Shown here: one piece after another, positions 16,308 to 23,404 of the stretch | Layout: every line of letters starts with the position of its first letter | Position numbering within the stretch: the first letter of the stretch is position 1 | Assembly: GCA_041659525.1 (NCBI GenBank) | Contig: JBAZYC010000001.1 | Span: 310,001-374,000 of the forward strand | From: JAAZKV01 sp041659525 | GTDB taxonomy: Archaea; Iainarchaeota; Iainarchaeia; Iainarchaeales; JAAZKV01 | Direction of reading: 5' to 3' | Length of the DNA: 64,000 nucleotides | Position numbers and translations under genes: made by a program | The notes under the pieces: model-generated | Seen by the model: only the letters and a program-made list of their open reading frames with translations | Told to the model about the DNA's origin: nothing | The model's database searches: none

Positions 16308-17339
16308 TTATTTCTTTTTCTTTTTTGCCTGCACTTTTTTAGAAGCAACTCTTTTAGAAACAACTTCTTTTTTAGCTGAAGAAACTTTTTCTTCAATTGG
16401 TGCTTTAGCCTCTTTCTTATTCTTTAGTTCAAAATAAATTGCAATCATTCCAAATGTTTGAATGATTATGAATATTGATTGAACAAAAATTGAAGGAATT
16501 GTTAGCAAAATTGCTATTGGATTTAATAGTTGACTTAGTGATTGACTAAATGAAACTTCTCCAGTAGTCATGTTAACAGGACTCATTGCTGTCAAGTACA
16601 TGCTTAAAGGCATTGATGCAATCCAAGAAACAATCCCAAGAACAAGACCCATAATTAAGAGTACCACTAAAATATTTAGTACATTTCCTCTTGAAATATT
16701 CCAAGAAGATCTTAGAGAATCCATTATCCCTTTTTCACTTTCAACAAATATTGCTGAAGAAAGGGTTAGTCTTAGTGAGTTGTAAACCATTACAACAAAA
16801 TAAGCCATATACAAAAGAAGTGCAATTAACAATAATGATAATCCCACTATCGCTAACAGAGTTGCTCCGTTGTAAGCTAATACTACTAAAATTAATCCTG
16901 CCATAGTTAGGGCTACTGCTGCAATTAAAATCAAAAGTAATCTAAGTTTGAAAATTGAAAACAAAACTGCTAAGTTTTCAGCAATCATTAATCCAATAAA
17001 TTTTAGCACTCTACCAAAATTAAATTCAACAAAATCCATTTTCTTTGAATCAAGCGCTTTTGCTATAATAAAGTAAGAAACTATTGATCCAACTATTATT
17101 GAAAACAAAACCATCGCAATAACAAATCCAATAAAATAGAAAATCAAATTTATCGCTTCACCAGTGCCCATTGAAGAAATATTCCATAATGGACTAAACA
17201 AAGCATACATTGCGTAAGATGAAACTAAATTTGTTAAAAAATAGAAAATGAATAGAAAAGCAACGTATTTCCAAATACCTTTTTGTTTGAACCAATCAAC
17301 AAACGCAAAATTTAGTATTCCTTTAAAATCAAAATCCAT
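16308..17339 (-). CDS. Polytopic membrane protein with Lys-rich tail
   Basis: This 343-residue integral membrane protein has about six or seven hydrophobic helices (near residues 25-45, 65-95, 110-130, 135-175, 215-245, 265-295) and a cytoplasmic Lys/Ala/Val-rich tail ending KKVQAKKKKK. The segment SRGNVLNILVVLLIMGLVLG after a Ser-rich amphipathic helix recalls DUF4013 or GPDPase-type membrane domains, but this is only a resemblance from memory. It is bounded by its own hairpin terminator. The function is unknown. Confidence 0.65.
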   Translation of the reverse strand: MDFDFKGILNFAFVDWFKQKGIWKYVAFLFIFYFLTNLVSSYAMYALFSPLWNISSMGTGEAINLIFYFIGFVIAMVLFSIIVGSIVSYFIIAKALDSKKMDFVEFNFGRVLKFIGLMIAENLAVLFSIFKLRLLLILIAAVALTMAGLILVVLAYNGATLLAIVGLSLLLIALLLYMAYFVVMVYNSLRLTLSSAIFVESEKGIMDSLRSSWNISRGNVLNILVVLLIMGLVLGIVSWIASMPLSMYLTAMSPVNMTTGEVSFSQSLSQLLNPIAILLTIPSIFVQSIFIIIQTFGMIAIYFELKNKKEAKAPIEEKVSSAKKEVVSKRVASKKVQAKKKKK

Positions 17340-17424
17340 TTTTTGTCCACCCCAATTTTTACTAAAAAAATATTATCAGGAACTCTTTATTAACCTCACT
17401 TTTTTATAAGGGGGTTTTTGAAAA

Positions 17425-18879
17425 TTAGCCCTTTATGCAAATAAGTGGTTTTAATTTAGCTACTTTTTCACTAATACCAGCACCATGCATTACTTGTACT
17501 ACTGATTCAATTTCTTTGTAAGAATCAGGGGCTTCTTCAGCAAGCCCTTTAGTGGATCTAGCTTTAATTATAATTCCTTTTTTTGCTAAAGAATCTAGTA
17601 AATCCTGTCCAGTAAATTTTGTTAGTGATTCAGTTCTTGACATGCTTCTTCCTGCCCCGTGAATTGTTGAACCAAATGTTTCTTGCATTGCTTTAGTTGT
17701 CCCTTTTAAAATAAAAGAACTAGTCCCCATTGAGCCACCCACAATTACTGGTTGACCAACTTTTCTATACTTTAATGGAACTTCTTTTTGATTAGGACCA
17801 AATCCTCTTGTTGCTCCTTTTCTTTGAACTAAAACTTTTTGTTTTTTAGATTCGCCAGAAATGTGTCCAACATAATGAGTTTCTATTTTAGCAGTGTTGT
17901 GACCAATATCATAAAATGTTTTAACTTCTTTTTCATTAATTTCAAATACCTTCTCAAAAACTCTTTTCACGAGCACTCCAATAACTTGTCTATTAGCAAA
18001 TGCTGCATTTGAACCTGCTTTGATTGCAGAAAAGTATTTTTGCCCTTCTTCACTATTTATTGGAGCACAAACCAATGCTCGTTCAGGAATATTAATATTA
18101 TATTTTTTTACTGCCATATCAAGTATTGGTAAATATTCTGTTCCTATTTGGTGTCCTAGTGCACGAGAACCACAATGAATGCTAACAAAAATTCCATTCT
18201 CTTTTAATCCAAATGCTTTTGCCGCTCTTTCATCAAAAACTTTTTCTATTTCTTGAACTTCACAATAATGATTTCCACTTCCTAAGGTCCCTACTTGATC
18301 AGTCGCTCTTTCTTTTGCTTTAGTTGAAACACTTTCTGTATCAACTCCTTTTATTTTTCCTTTTTCTTCCATTACTTGTAAATCTTTTTTATTTCCAAAA
18401 CCTTTTTTTACAACATACTCAGCACCGTGTTCAAGTAATTCATCCATTTCAGTTTTATTTAATTTTAATTTTCCACCAATTCCTACTCCAGCAGGAATTT
18501 CTTTGAATAACATTTCTGCTAACTCTTTTTTCTTTAAAGAAAGTTCTTTAGCAGTAATTGGAACAACTAGTGAGTGTACTCCACAATTAATATCAAAACC
18601 AGTGCTTGCAAAAGTAATTACTCCTTCGTTTAGATTTGAAGCGGTTGCAGTTCCAATCGGCGCTCCATATCCAGGGTGCATATCAGCTAAGCAAACTGCA
18701 CCAACTAAACCTGGAAGAGTAGATAAATTTTGAAGTTGCTTTAGAGAATTGTTCGGATTAGTTTCTTCTTTTCTTAATACAGAAATTATTTCTTCATTAG
18801 CGTATATTCGCGGAGCTATCTTCATTGCCCCTTCTTTTGTAAGTTCGTAAACGTTTCGCTTTATTTGTTTTATTTCCAT
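17425..18879 (-). CDS. rtcB: tRNA-splicing RNA ligase RtcB
   Basis: RtcB joins 2',3'-cyclic phosphate and 5'-OH RNA ends using GTP and Mn2+, chiefly in archaeal tRNA exon ligation. The 484 residues, full family length, include the metal-binding motifs LADMHPGYGAPIG (Asp66, His68) and GFDINCGV (Asp96, Cys99), GTLGSGNHYCEVQ, SIHCGSRALGHQ and the guanylylated-His motif IHGAGRSMSR near the C-terminus. The arginine that usually follows GFDINCGV is a histidine here. Archease, its activator, lies immediately upstream on the same strand. Confidence 0.97.
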   Translation of the reverse strand: MEIKQIKRNVYELTKEGAMKIAPRIYANEEIISVLRKEETNPNNSLKQLQNLSTLPGLVGAVCLADMHPGYGAPIGTATASNLNEGVITFASTGFDINCGVHSLVVPITAKELSLKKKELAEMLFKEIPAGVGIGGKLKLNKTEMDELLEHGAEYVVKKGFGNKKDLQVMEEKGKIKGVDTESVSTKAKERATDQVGTLGSGNHYCEVQEIEKVFDERAAKAFGLKENGIFVSIHCGSRALGHQIGTEYLPILDMAVKKYNINIPERALVCAPINSEEGQKYFSAIKAGSNAAFANRQVIGVLVKRVFEKVFEINEKEVKTFYDIGHNTAKIETHYVGHISGESKKQKVLVQRKGATRGFGPNQKEVPLKYRKVGQPVIVGGSMGTSSFILKGTTKAMQETFGSTIHGAGRSMSRTESLTKFTGQDLLDSLAKKGIIIKARSTKGLAEEAPDSYKEIESVVQVMHGAGISEKVAKLKPLICIKG

Positions 18880-18942
18880 TTAATTCACTTTTGAATAATT
18901 ATTAATTAAATAGAAAGGTTTTTGTTTTGCCCGCTTTGCTCT

Positions 18943-19389
18943 TTAAACATCAATTATGCATTGTGCAATGAATTGGCCGTTTTTTTCTCCAGCAAATAGT
19001 TCAGAATAAGTAGCAGCTTTAGGATCTACTTTTATTGAGTGCTTGTTGTAATTAATTTTTTCTCCAAACATAGTTGCTTTTAGGGTAACCATTTCGTTTA
19101 CTTTACCTGTTTCATTCACTATATTTTCTTTCCCTAGTTTTATTCGAAATTTTGCATAAATCATTTTCTTTTTATCTTTTATAAAAAGTAGTTCATTAAG
19201 AAAACTAACTAATAGTGCTCCATGATCAGTTGCGTTTAATTCAATTATGTGAGATTTTTTTAACATAATAGAACTTGGTTCAGCCATTATTGCAGTTAAA
19301 GCAAGTGCGCACTCTTCAAATGCTTGATTTAAAGTATTTCCTTTTCCGCGTATTCCAATATCTGCTTTGTGCTCGAAGTGTTCAAACAT
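18943..19389 (-). CDS. Archease, RtcB activator
   Basis: Archease speeds RtcB guanylylation and turnover. The 148 residues begin FEHFEHKADIGIRGKGNTLN, the family signature with the conserved His-x-ADIG, and end with the conserved FAGEKNGQFIAQCIIDV, where an acidic metal-binding site is expected. The start is the ATG after AGTGATTTTT; the in-frame upstream codons belong to the ribosome binding region. It lies 63 bases before rtcB, so co-transcription is likely. Confidence 0.95.
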   Translation of the reverse strand: MFEHFEHKADIGIRGKGNTLNQAFEECALALTAIMAEPSSIMLKKSHIIELNATDHGALLVSFLNELLFIKDKKKMIYAKFRIKLGKENIVNETGKVNEMVTLKATMFGEKINYNKHSIKVDPKAATYSELFAGEKNGQFIAQCIIDV

Positions 19390-19436
19390 AAAAATCACTT
19401 TTTCTTTTCTTTTTATTATTTTTATTTTATCAATTA

Positions 19437-19739
19437 TTATTTTTTTATTATTTTATTTATCTTTTTATTTTCTTTTTTTATTGATTTTGATTTAATGTGT
19501 TTTTCACTCAATATTGAAAATAAGAAATATAATGCTATTATTGCCCAAATAAATTCCAAAAAAATAAATGCCGTGGAATCTTTTGCAACTGCATAAAGCC
19601 CCATTATAACTGAGCCGATGAAATTTAATCCATTAAAAAGAATTGTTCTTCTTTTAGTGTGTTTTTTTGCATTCAACACAAACGCGATTAGCAAAATAAC
19701 TAATCCTAATACTCCAAATCCTTCTAGTAAGAAATCCAT
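19437..19739 (-). CDS. Small three-helix membrane protein, CBU_0592-like
   Basis: This 100-residue protein has three hydrophobic helices (about 5-22, 33-50, 55-80) and a Lys-rich tail. The pattern GFGVLGLVILLIAFVLNA, then LFNGLNFIGSVIMGLYAV and FIWAIIALYFLF resembles the CBU_0592-type domain of small membrane proteins whose role is unknown. ATG is chosen after a GTGGTTATT leader. It stands upstream of archease on the same strand and may share a transcript. Confidence 0.6.
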   Translation of the reverse strand: MDFLLEGFGVLGLVILLIAFVLNAKKHTKRRTILFNGLNFIGSVIMGLYAVAKDSTAFIFLEFIWAIIALYFLFSILSEKHIKSKSIKKENKKINKIIKK

Positions 19740-19836
19740 AATAACCACAAAAGCTAAGGACTTAGAAGTTTTTATACTTTAAGTTCAGAACTAAATCAAA
19801 AGTTTGTTAAAAAAATTAAAAAAAAGAAAAAAAGAG

Positions 19837-19858
19837 TTGAAAGGTTTTATCCTTTCAA
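19837..19858 (-). terminator. Hairpin terminator overlapping the S10 stop
   Basis: TTGAAAGG pairs with CCTTTCAA (eight bases, six-base loop) and the S10 stop codon lies in the loop. On the minus strand the stem is followed by CTCTTTTTTTCTTTTTTTT. This is a textbook-looking intrinsic terminator partly inside the coding sequence. Confidence 0.75.
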
Positions 19859-20155
19859 ATCAATTTCTAAGTGTACACTTTCTGGTATCTCTACTCTCAT
19901 TACTCTTTTTAGAGTTCTTTCGTCTGCTTGGATATCCAAAATTCTTTTGTATATTCTCATTTGCCATTGTTCGTAGGATTCTGTTCCTCCTCCACAAGGC
20001 CCTTTTCTAGTTGGAATACAAAGTTTTTTAGTTGGTAGAGGAATTTTTCCGGAGTGCTTTGCGCCTGTCCTTTCTGCAACGTCTAAAATCTTGTTGCATA
20101 TGTCCTCTAACGTTTCAAAACTAGTACTACTTAATTTTATTCTTGCTGTCTGCAT
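19847..20155 (-). CDS. rps10: Small ribosomal subunit protein uS10
   Basis: This S10 protein of the 30S head is 102 residues from the ATG (a TTG directly before it is in frame). It shows ARIKLSSTSFETLEDICNKI, the GKIPLPTKKLCIPTRKGPCG segment and HLEIDLKG at the end. In archaea S10 typically follows EF-1A, as here. Two hairpins separate the genes and a TATA-like element lies about 25 bases upstream of the ATG, so it may also be expressed alone. Confidence 0.97.
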   Translation of the reverse strand: MQTARIKLSSTSFETLEDICNKILDVAERTGAKHSGKIPLPTKKLCIPTRKGPCGGGTESYEQWQMRIYKRILDIQADERTLKRVMRVEIPESVHLEIDLKG

Positions 20156-20173
20156 CAAAACACCCTCTTCTCC

Positions 20174-20190
20174 ATTATAAATATTAGGAC
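20174..20190 (-). promoter_or_regulatory. Possible promoter of S10
   Basis: The minus strand reads TAATATTTATAATGG about 25 bases before the S10 ATG. If used, the transcript would be nearly leaderless, although a GGGTG ribosome binding site lies in the same stretch. It follows two tandem hairpins at the end of the EF-1A unit. Confidence 0.4.
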
Positions 20191-20194
20191 GGAA

Positions 20195-20212
20195 ACCGGA
20201 AAAATCTCCGGT
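20195..20212 (-). terminator. Second hairpin between EF-1A and S10
   Basis: A six-base stem (ACCGGA with TCCGGT, six-base loop) lies about 20 bases beyond the first EF-1A hairpin. No U-run directly follows. It may back up termination or shape the S10 upstream region. Confidence 0.4.
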
Positions 20213-20232
20213 CCCCGTTTTTAATTATTATT

Positions 20233-20249
20233 TCCAGCTTTGAGCTGGA
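20233..20249 (-). terminator. Hairpin after EF-1A
   Basis: A perfect seven-base stem (TCCAGCT with AGCTGGA, three-base loop) sits 12 bases past the EF-1A stop. The following minus-strand sequence, AATAATAATTAAAAA, is A/T-rich rather than a pure U-run. Confidence 0.55.
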
Positions 20250-20260
20250 GTTGTTTTTAT

Positions 20261-21526
20261 TTATGCTTTTTCTACTTCTAGTACAACTCCTGCTGCTACT
20301 GTTTGTCCCATATCTCTGATTGCGAATCTACCCATTTGTGGGAATTCAGAGAATTTTTCTAGACATACTGGTTTCATTGGAACAATCTTTACGATTGCTG
20401 CGTCTCCAGTCTTCAAGAACTTAGGGTTCTCTTCAACTGTAGCTCCAGTCTTAGGATCCATTCTCTTTCTTAATTCAGTCAGAGTCATTGACATTTGTAC
20501 TGTGTGTATGTGGAACACAGGTGTGTACCCTACAGGGATTGCTGTTGGGTGGTTTAGTACAACGATTTGTGCTACGAATGATTTAGCAACTGTTGGTGGA
20601 CTTGTTACACTTCCAACAACGTCTCCTCTAGTCATGTCTTCAGCACTTAATCCTCTAATTGAGAATCCAATGTTGTTACCAGGTTTTCCAACTGTTAGTT
20701 GTGTGTGGTGTTCTTCTAGAGATTTTACTTCTCCTGTCTTTCCACTTGGCATTACAACTACTTTGTCTCCTGCTTTAACAGTTCCAGTTTCGATTCTTCC
20801 AACTGGAATTGCTCCAACACCCTTGATGTTATAAACATCTTGTAATGGAATTCTTAGTGGTTTGTCAACTGGTGATGGTGGTGCTTGTAAATCATCTAAA
20901 GTTTCTAGTAATGATTTTCCTGCGTACCATTTCATGTTGTCAGTTTTCTTAACAACGTTATCCCCTCTCCATGATGAGATTGGAACAACTTTTACATTGT
21001 CAGCTTTGTATCCACTACCTGTAAGTAATTTAGTTACTTCTTCTTTCAAAACTTTATATCTTGCTTCATCGTAATTAACTTCGTCCATCTTGTTTAATGC
21101 AACAACGATGTGTTTAATCCCCATAACTTGTGCAAGGAAAGCGTGTTCTCTTGTTTGTGGTTGTATACCATCTTTTGCAGCAACAACTAAAACAGCTACA
21201 TCAGCTTGACTTGTTCCTGTAATCATGTTCTTTACAAAGTCCTTGTGTCCAGGAGCATCGATAATTGTGAAAGTGTGGTTCTTTGCTTCAAATTTTTTAT
21301 AAGAAACATCGATTGTTATTCCTCTTTCTCTTTCTTCTTTTAAGTTATCCATTACATACGCGAATACGAATGTTCCTTTTCCTCTTGATTTAGCTTCTTC
21401 TTCAAGTTTTCTATATTCTTGTTCAGAAAGAGCTCCTCCGTCATAAAGTAATCTACCAACAGTAGTTGATTTACCATGATCAACGTGTCCAATAAAAACA
21501 ACATTGATTAAATCCTTTTCAGCCAT
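20261..21526 (-). CDS. tuf: Translation elongation factor EF-1A
   Basis: This GTPase delivers aminoacyl-tRNA to the ribosome. The 421 residues have the P-loop GHVDHGKST (residues 13-21), switch II DAPGHKDFV, NKMD and the two beta-barrel domains (GAIPVGRIETG, then the C-terminal barrel with FSEFPQMGRFAIRDMGQTVA). A GGAGG ribosome binding site precedes the ATG, the strongest in the window, and a leader of about 90 bases runs from a palindromic TATA element. Confidence 0.98.
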   Translation of the reverse strand: MAEKDLINVVFIGHVDHGKSTTVGRLLYDGGALSEQEYRKLEEEAKSRGKGTFVFAYVMDNLKEERERGITIDVSYKKFEAKNHTFTIIDAPGHKDFVKNMITGTSQADVAVLVVAAKDGIQPQTREHAFLAQVMGIKHIVVALNKMDEVNYDEARYKVLKEEVTKLLTGSGYKADNVKVVPISSWRGDNVVKKTDNMKWYAGKSLLETLDDLQAPPSPVDKPLRIPLQDVYNIKGVGAIPVGRIETGTVKAGDKVVVMPSGKTGEVKSLEEHHTQLTVGKPGNNIGFSIRGLSAEDMTRGDVVGSVTSPPTVAKSFVAQIVVLNHPTAIPVGYTPVFHIHTVQMSMTLTELRKRMDPKTGATVEENPKFLKTGDAAIVKIVPMKPVCLEKFSEFPQMGRFAIRDMGQTVAAGVVLEVEKA

Positions 21527-21637
21527 ATTAATTCCTCCAATGAACTTTGCTTAATGGTCCTGCGACCACGTGTTTCGCGTCACACTTCGATTTTGAGCCG
21601 TTCACCAGGCAACGCTATTATTCAATTTCTTCTTAGA

Positions 21638-21653
21638 AAGCTTTTAAAAGCTT
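21638..21653 (-). promoter_or_regulatory. Predicted promoter of EF-1A
   Basis: A 16-base perfect palindrome, AAGCTTTTAAAAGCTT, holds a TATA-like core. It lies about 110 bases upstream of the EF-1A start and just downstream of the gene at 21702. The leader it would give is G/C-richer than its surroundings. Confidence 0.45.
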
Positions 21654-21701
21654 GGGCTTAACTCCGACTGAATTTAAGAGGAAAAACGAGTTATTTTGAA
21701 G

Positions 21702-22415
21702 TTAGCGCCTCAATCTGGTTTTTTTGAGCTTGATTCTTTTTTTAGCAATCGATTCTCTTTGATTAACTTTGTTTTGAAGAACAATTGCTGCATCAAATCT
21801 ATCTCGCCTACTTGCTATGTTTAGGAGTTTTTCTCGTTCAAGTCTTGCTTGATTTGCTTCTTTGGATAGCTTAGTAGAAACCTCTTTTGCAGAGCTGTGT
21901 CCGGTTCTAATAATCTTAATTATCAAGTCTCTTTCTTTAAATGGAGCTAGATTTATTTTTGAACTAATCTTTTCATTTGCCAGTTCTCTCACTAGCCCTT
22001 TAATGTGCCCAGCTCCAACTAAAACAACTAATTTTGGTTTCTTTAGGGTGTAAAGAATGGATTTTATATTACGCACAAAAGCCTTTTCTCTTTGTGAACA
22101 TAATTTTGATTCTTTTGCTGAATAATATTCATCTAAATGAGTAGTTTCTCCGTAATGAGAATTTGAAGAAACTTTTCGATGTCTTGTTATTAATGGAAAA
22201 GATTCTATAGGAACTAATTTTATATTTAATTTCCCACATTCATGAATAATTTCAATCAAAGCATTAGTTGGTGGTAAACCAAAATCCTTTTGGTTTGCTT
22301 CAACACACAAAACAGAATTCTTAGGAAGCTGCTTTATGTAATCAACTACTTCAGCGTGAGCTTCAAAAGATAAATCGTGTACCCACGGAACTAATTCAAC
22401 TTGAGGATTAACCAT
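21702..22415 (-). CDS. TraB/ChaN-like protein of uncertain family, paralogue 2
   Basis: This 237-residue protein is a close paralogue of its upstream neighbour. The shared core is VELVPWVH, AHAEVVDYIKQLPKNSVLCV, then a QREKAFVRNIKSILYTLKKP segment and VLVGAGHIKGL. The order histidine, VEA-type glutamate, REK helix, G-x-x-H recalls the TraB/PrgY and ChaN/EreA fold, but this is inference. The C-terminal 60 residues are basic and end TRLRR in both copies. The promoter region is duplicated too, with a TATA element so close that the mRNA is probably leaderless. This copy lacks about 20 residues in the middle relative to the other. Confidence 0.55.
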   Translation of the reverse strand: MVNPQVELVPWVHDLSFEAHAEVVDYIKQLPKNSVLCVEANQKDFGLPPTNALIEIIHECGKLNIKLVPIESFPLITRHRKVSSNSHYGETTHLDEYYSAKESKLCSQREKAFVRNIKSILYTLKKPKLVVLVGAGHIKGLVRELANEKISSKINLAPFKERDLIIKIIRTGHSSAKEVSTKLSKEANQARLEREKLLNIASRRDRFDAAIVLQNKVNQRESIAKKRIKLKKTRLRR

Positions 22416-22433
22416 ACCTAAACTTCTCTCAAA

Positions 22434-22444
22434 GTAATATTTAA
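22434..22444 (-). promoter_or_regulatory. Predicted promoter of the paralogue at 21702-22415
   Basis: TTAAATATTAC on the minus strand lies about 24 bases before the ATG, implying a leaderless transcript. The stretch from here to the ATG is nearly identical to that before the other paralogue (23219-23247). Confidence 0.5.
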
Positions 22445-22480
22445 TCCTACTACAACTTAAAAAAAACTTTTAAAAAAGCT

Positions 22481-23218
22481 TCAGCGTCTCAATCTGGTTA
22501 ATTTTGTTTTAATTCTTTTTTTAGCAGTGTATTGTCTTCGAATAATTTTTTTAATTAAAGCACTTCGCTCGATAGGTTCAACTCTTTTAGTCATAACTTC
22601 CATTATTCTCTTTAATTTGTTCACTTTATCCAATCTTTGAAATGAAGAGTTTTTTGTGAAAAGATTATGAGTATGATCTAGTATTTTCAACATTAATCTT
22701 TTTTGTTTAAATGGAGCTAAAGTTATATTCGAACTAATTTTTTGGTTTGCTAATCCTTCAGCCACGCCATTAATATGAGAAGCTCCAACTAGAACAATTA
22801 ATTTTGGTTCTTTTAGAGTATAAAGAGCAGATCTTATATTATTCACAAAAGCTTTTTCTCTCAACGCCCTAATTTTTGAAATTTTTAAATAAACAGACTC
22901 ATCTAAACTAGATTTGTCATTCAAAGATTGGCGTTCAGCAGGATAGTAGTTTTTCAATAAATTCAAATGGTATCTTTCTACCACCGCAGGTGATTCTATT
23001 GGAATTAATTTAATATTTAATTTTTCACATTCATGAACAACATCCCAAAGAGCATTAAACTCTCCTTCATTTGGATTAAATGCTAAATCTTTTTGAGTAG
23101 CTTCAACACACAAAACAGAATTCTTTGGAAGGGTCTTTATGTAATTAATTACTTCTGCATGAGCTTCCATTCCTAATTCGTGCACCCACGGAACTAATTC
23201 AACTTTCGCATTAACCAT
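22481..23218 (-). CDS. TraB/ChaN-like protein of uncertain family, paralogue 1
   Basis: This 245-residue protein is the first of a tandem pair between EF-2 and EF-1A. It shows VELVPWVHELGMEAHAEV, KTLPKNSVLCVEATQKD, KLNIKLIPIES, REKAFVNNIRSALYTL and IVLVGASHINGVAEGLA, then a basic C-terminal domain ending TRLRR. The conserved His and Glu positions suggest a TraB/ChaN-like fold, but no certain family was recognised. No signal peptide or membrane helix is visible. The basic tail could bind nucleic acid. Confidence 0.55.
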   Translation of the reverse strand: MVNAKVELVPWVHELGMEAHAEVINYIKTLPKNSVLCVEATQKDLAFNPNEGEFNALWDVVHECEKLNIKLIPIESPAVVERYHLNLLKNYYPAERQSLNDKSSLDESVYLKISKIRALREKAFVNNIRSALYTLKEPKLIVLVGASHINGVAEGLANQKISSNITLAPFKQKRLMLKILDHTHNLFTKNSSFQRLDKVNKLKRIMEVMTKRVEPIERSALIKKIIRRQYTAKKRIKTKLTRLRR

Positions 23219-23236
23219 ACCTAAACTTCTCCCAAA

Positions 23237-23247
23237 GTAATACTTAA
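23237..23247 (-). promoter_or_regulatory. Predicted promoter of the paralogue at 22481-23218
   Basis: TTAAGTATTAC lies about 24 bases before the ATG on the minus strand, parallel to the element of the sister gene. The next bases, TTTGGGAGAAGTTTAGGT, match the sister leader except for one position. Confidence 0.5.
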
Positions 23248-23361
23248 TTCTACTGAATGGTAAGAAAGTCTAAAAAGTTTGTAAAAAGAAGAATAAAAAA
23301 ATCTTCTAAAAAAAGAATTTCAAAGAAAGAATAAAAAAAGAAAATTAAAAAAATAGAATCC

Positions 23362-23383
23362 CTGGAAGACTTTCGTCTTCCAG
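23362..23383 (-). terminator. Hairpin terminator after EF-2
   Basis: A perfect nine-base stem (CTGGAAGAC with GTCTTCCAG) is capped by a GAAA tetraloop on the minus strand, 22 bases past the EF-2 stop. It is followed by GGATTCTATTTTTTT. The GNRA loop and U-run make this the clearest intrinsic-type terminator in the window. Confidence 0.8.
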
Positions 23384-23404
23384 AGCGTAATTGTTTTTTG
23401 GATT

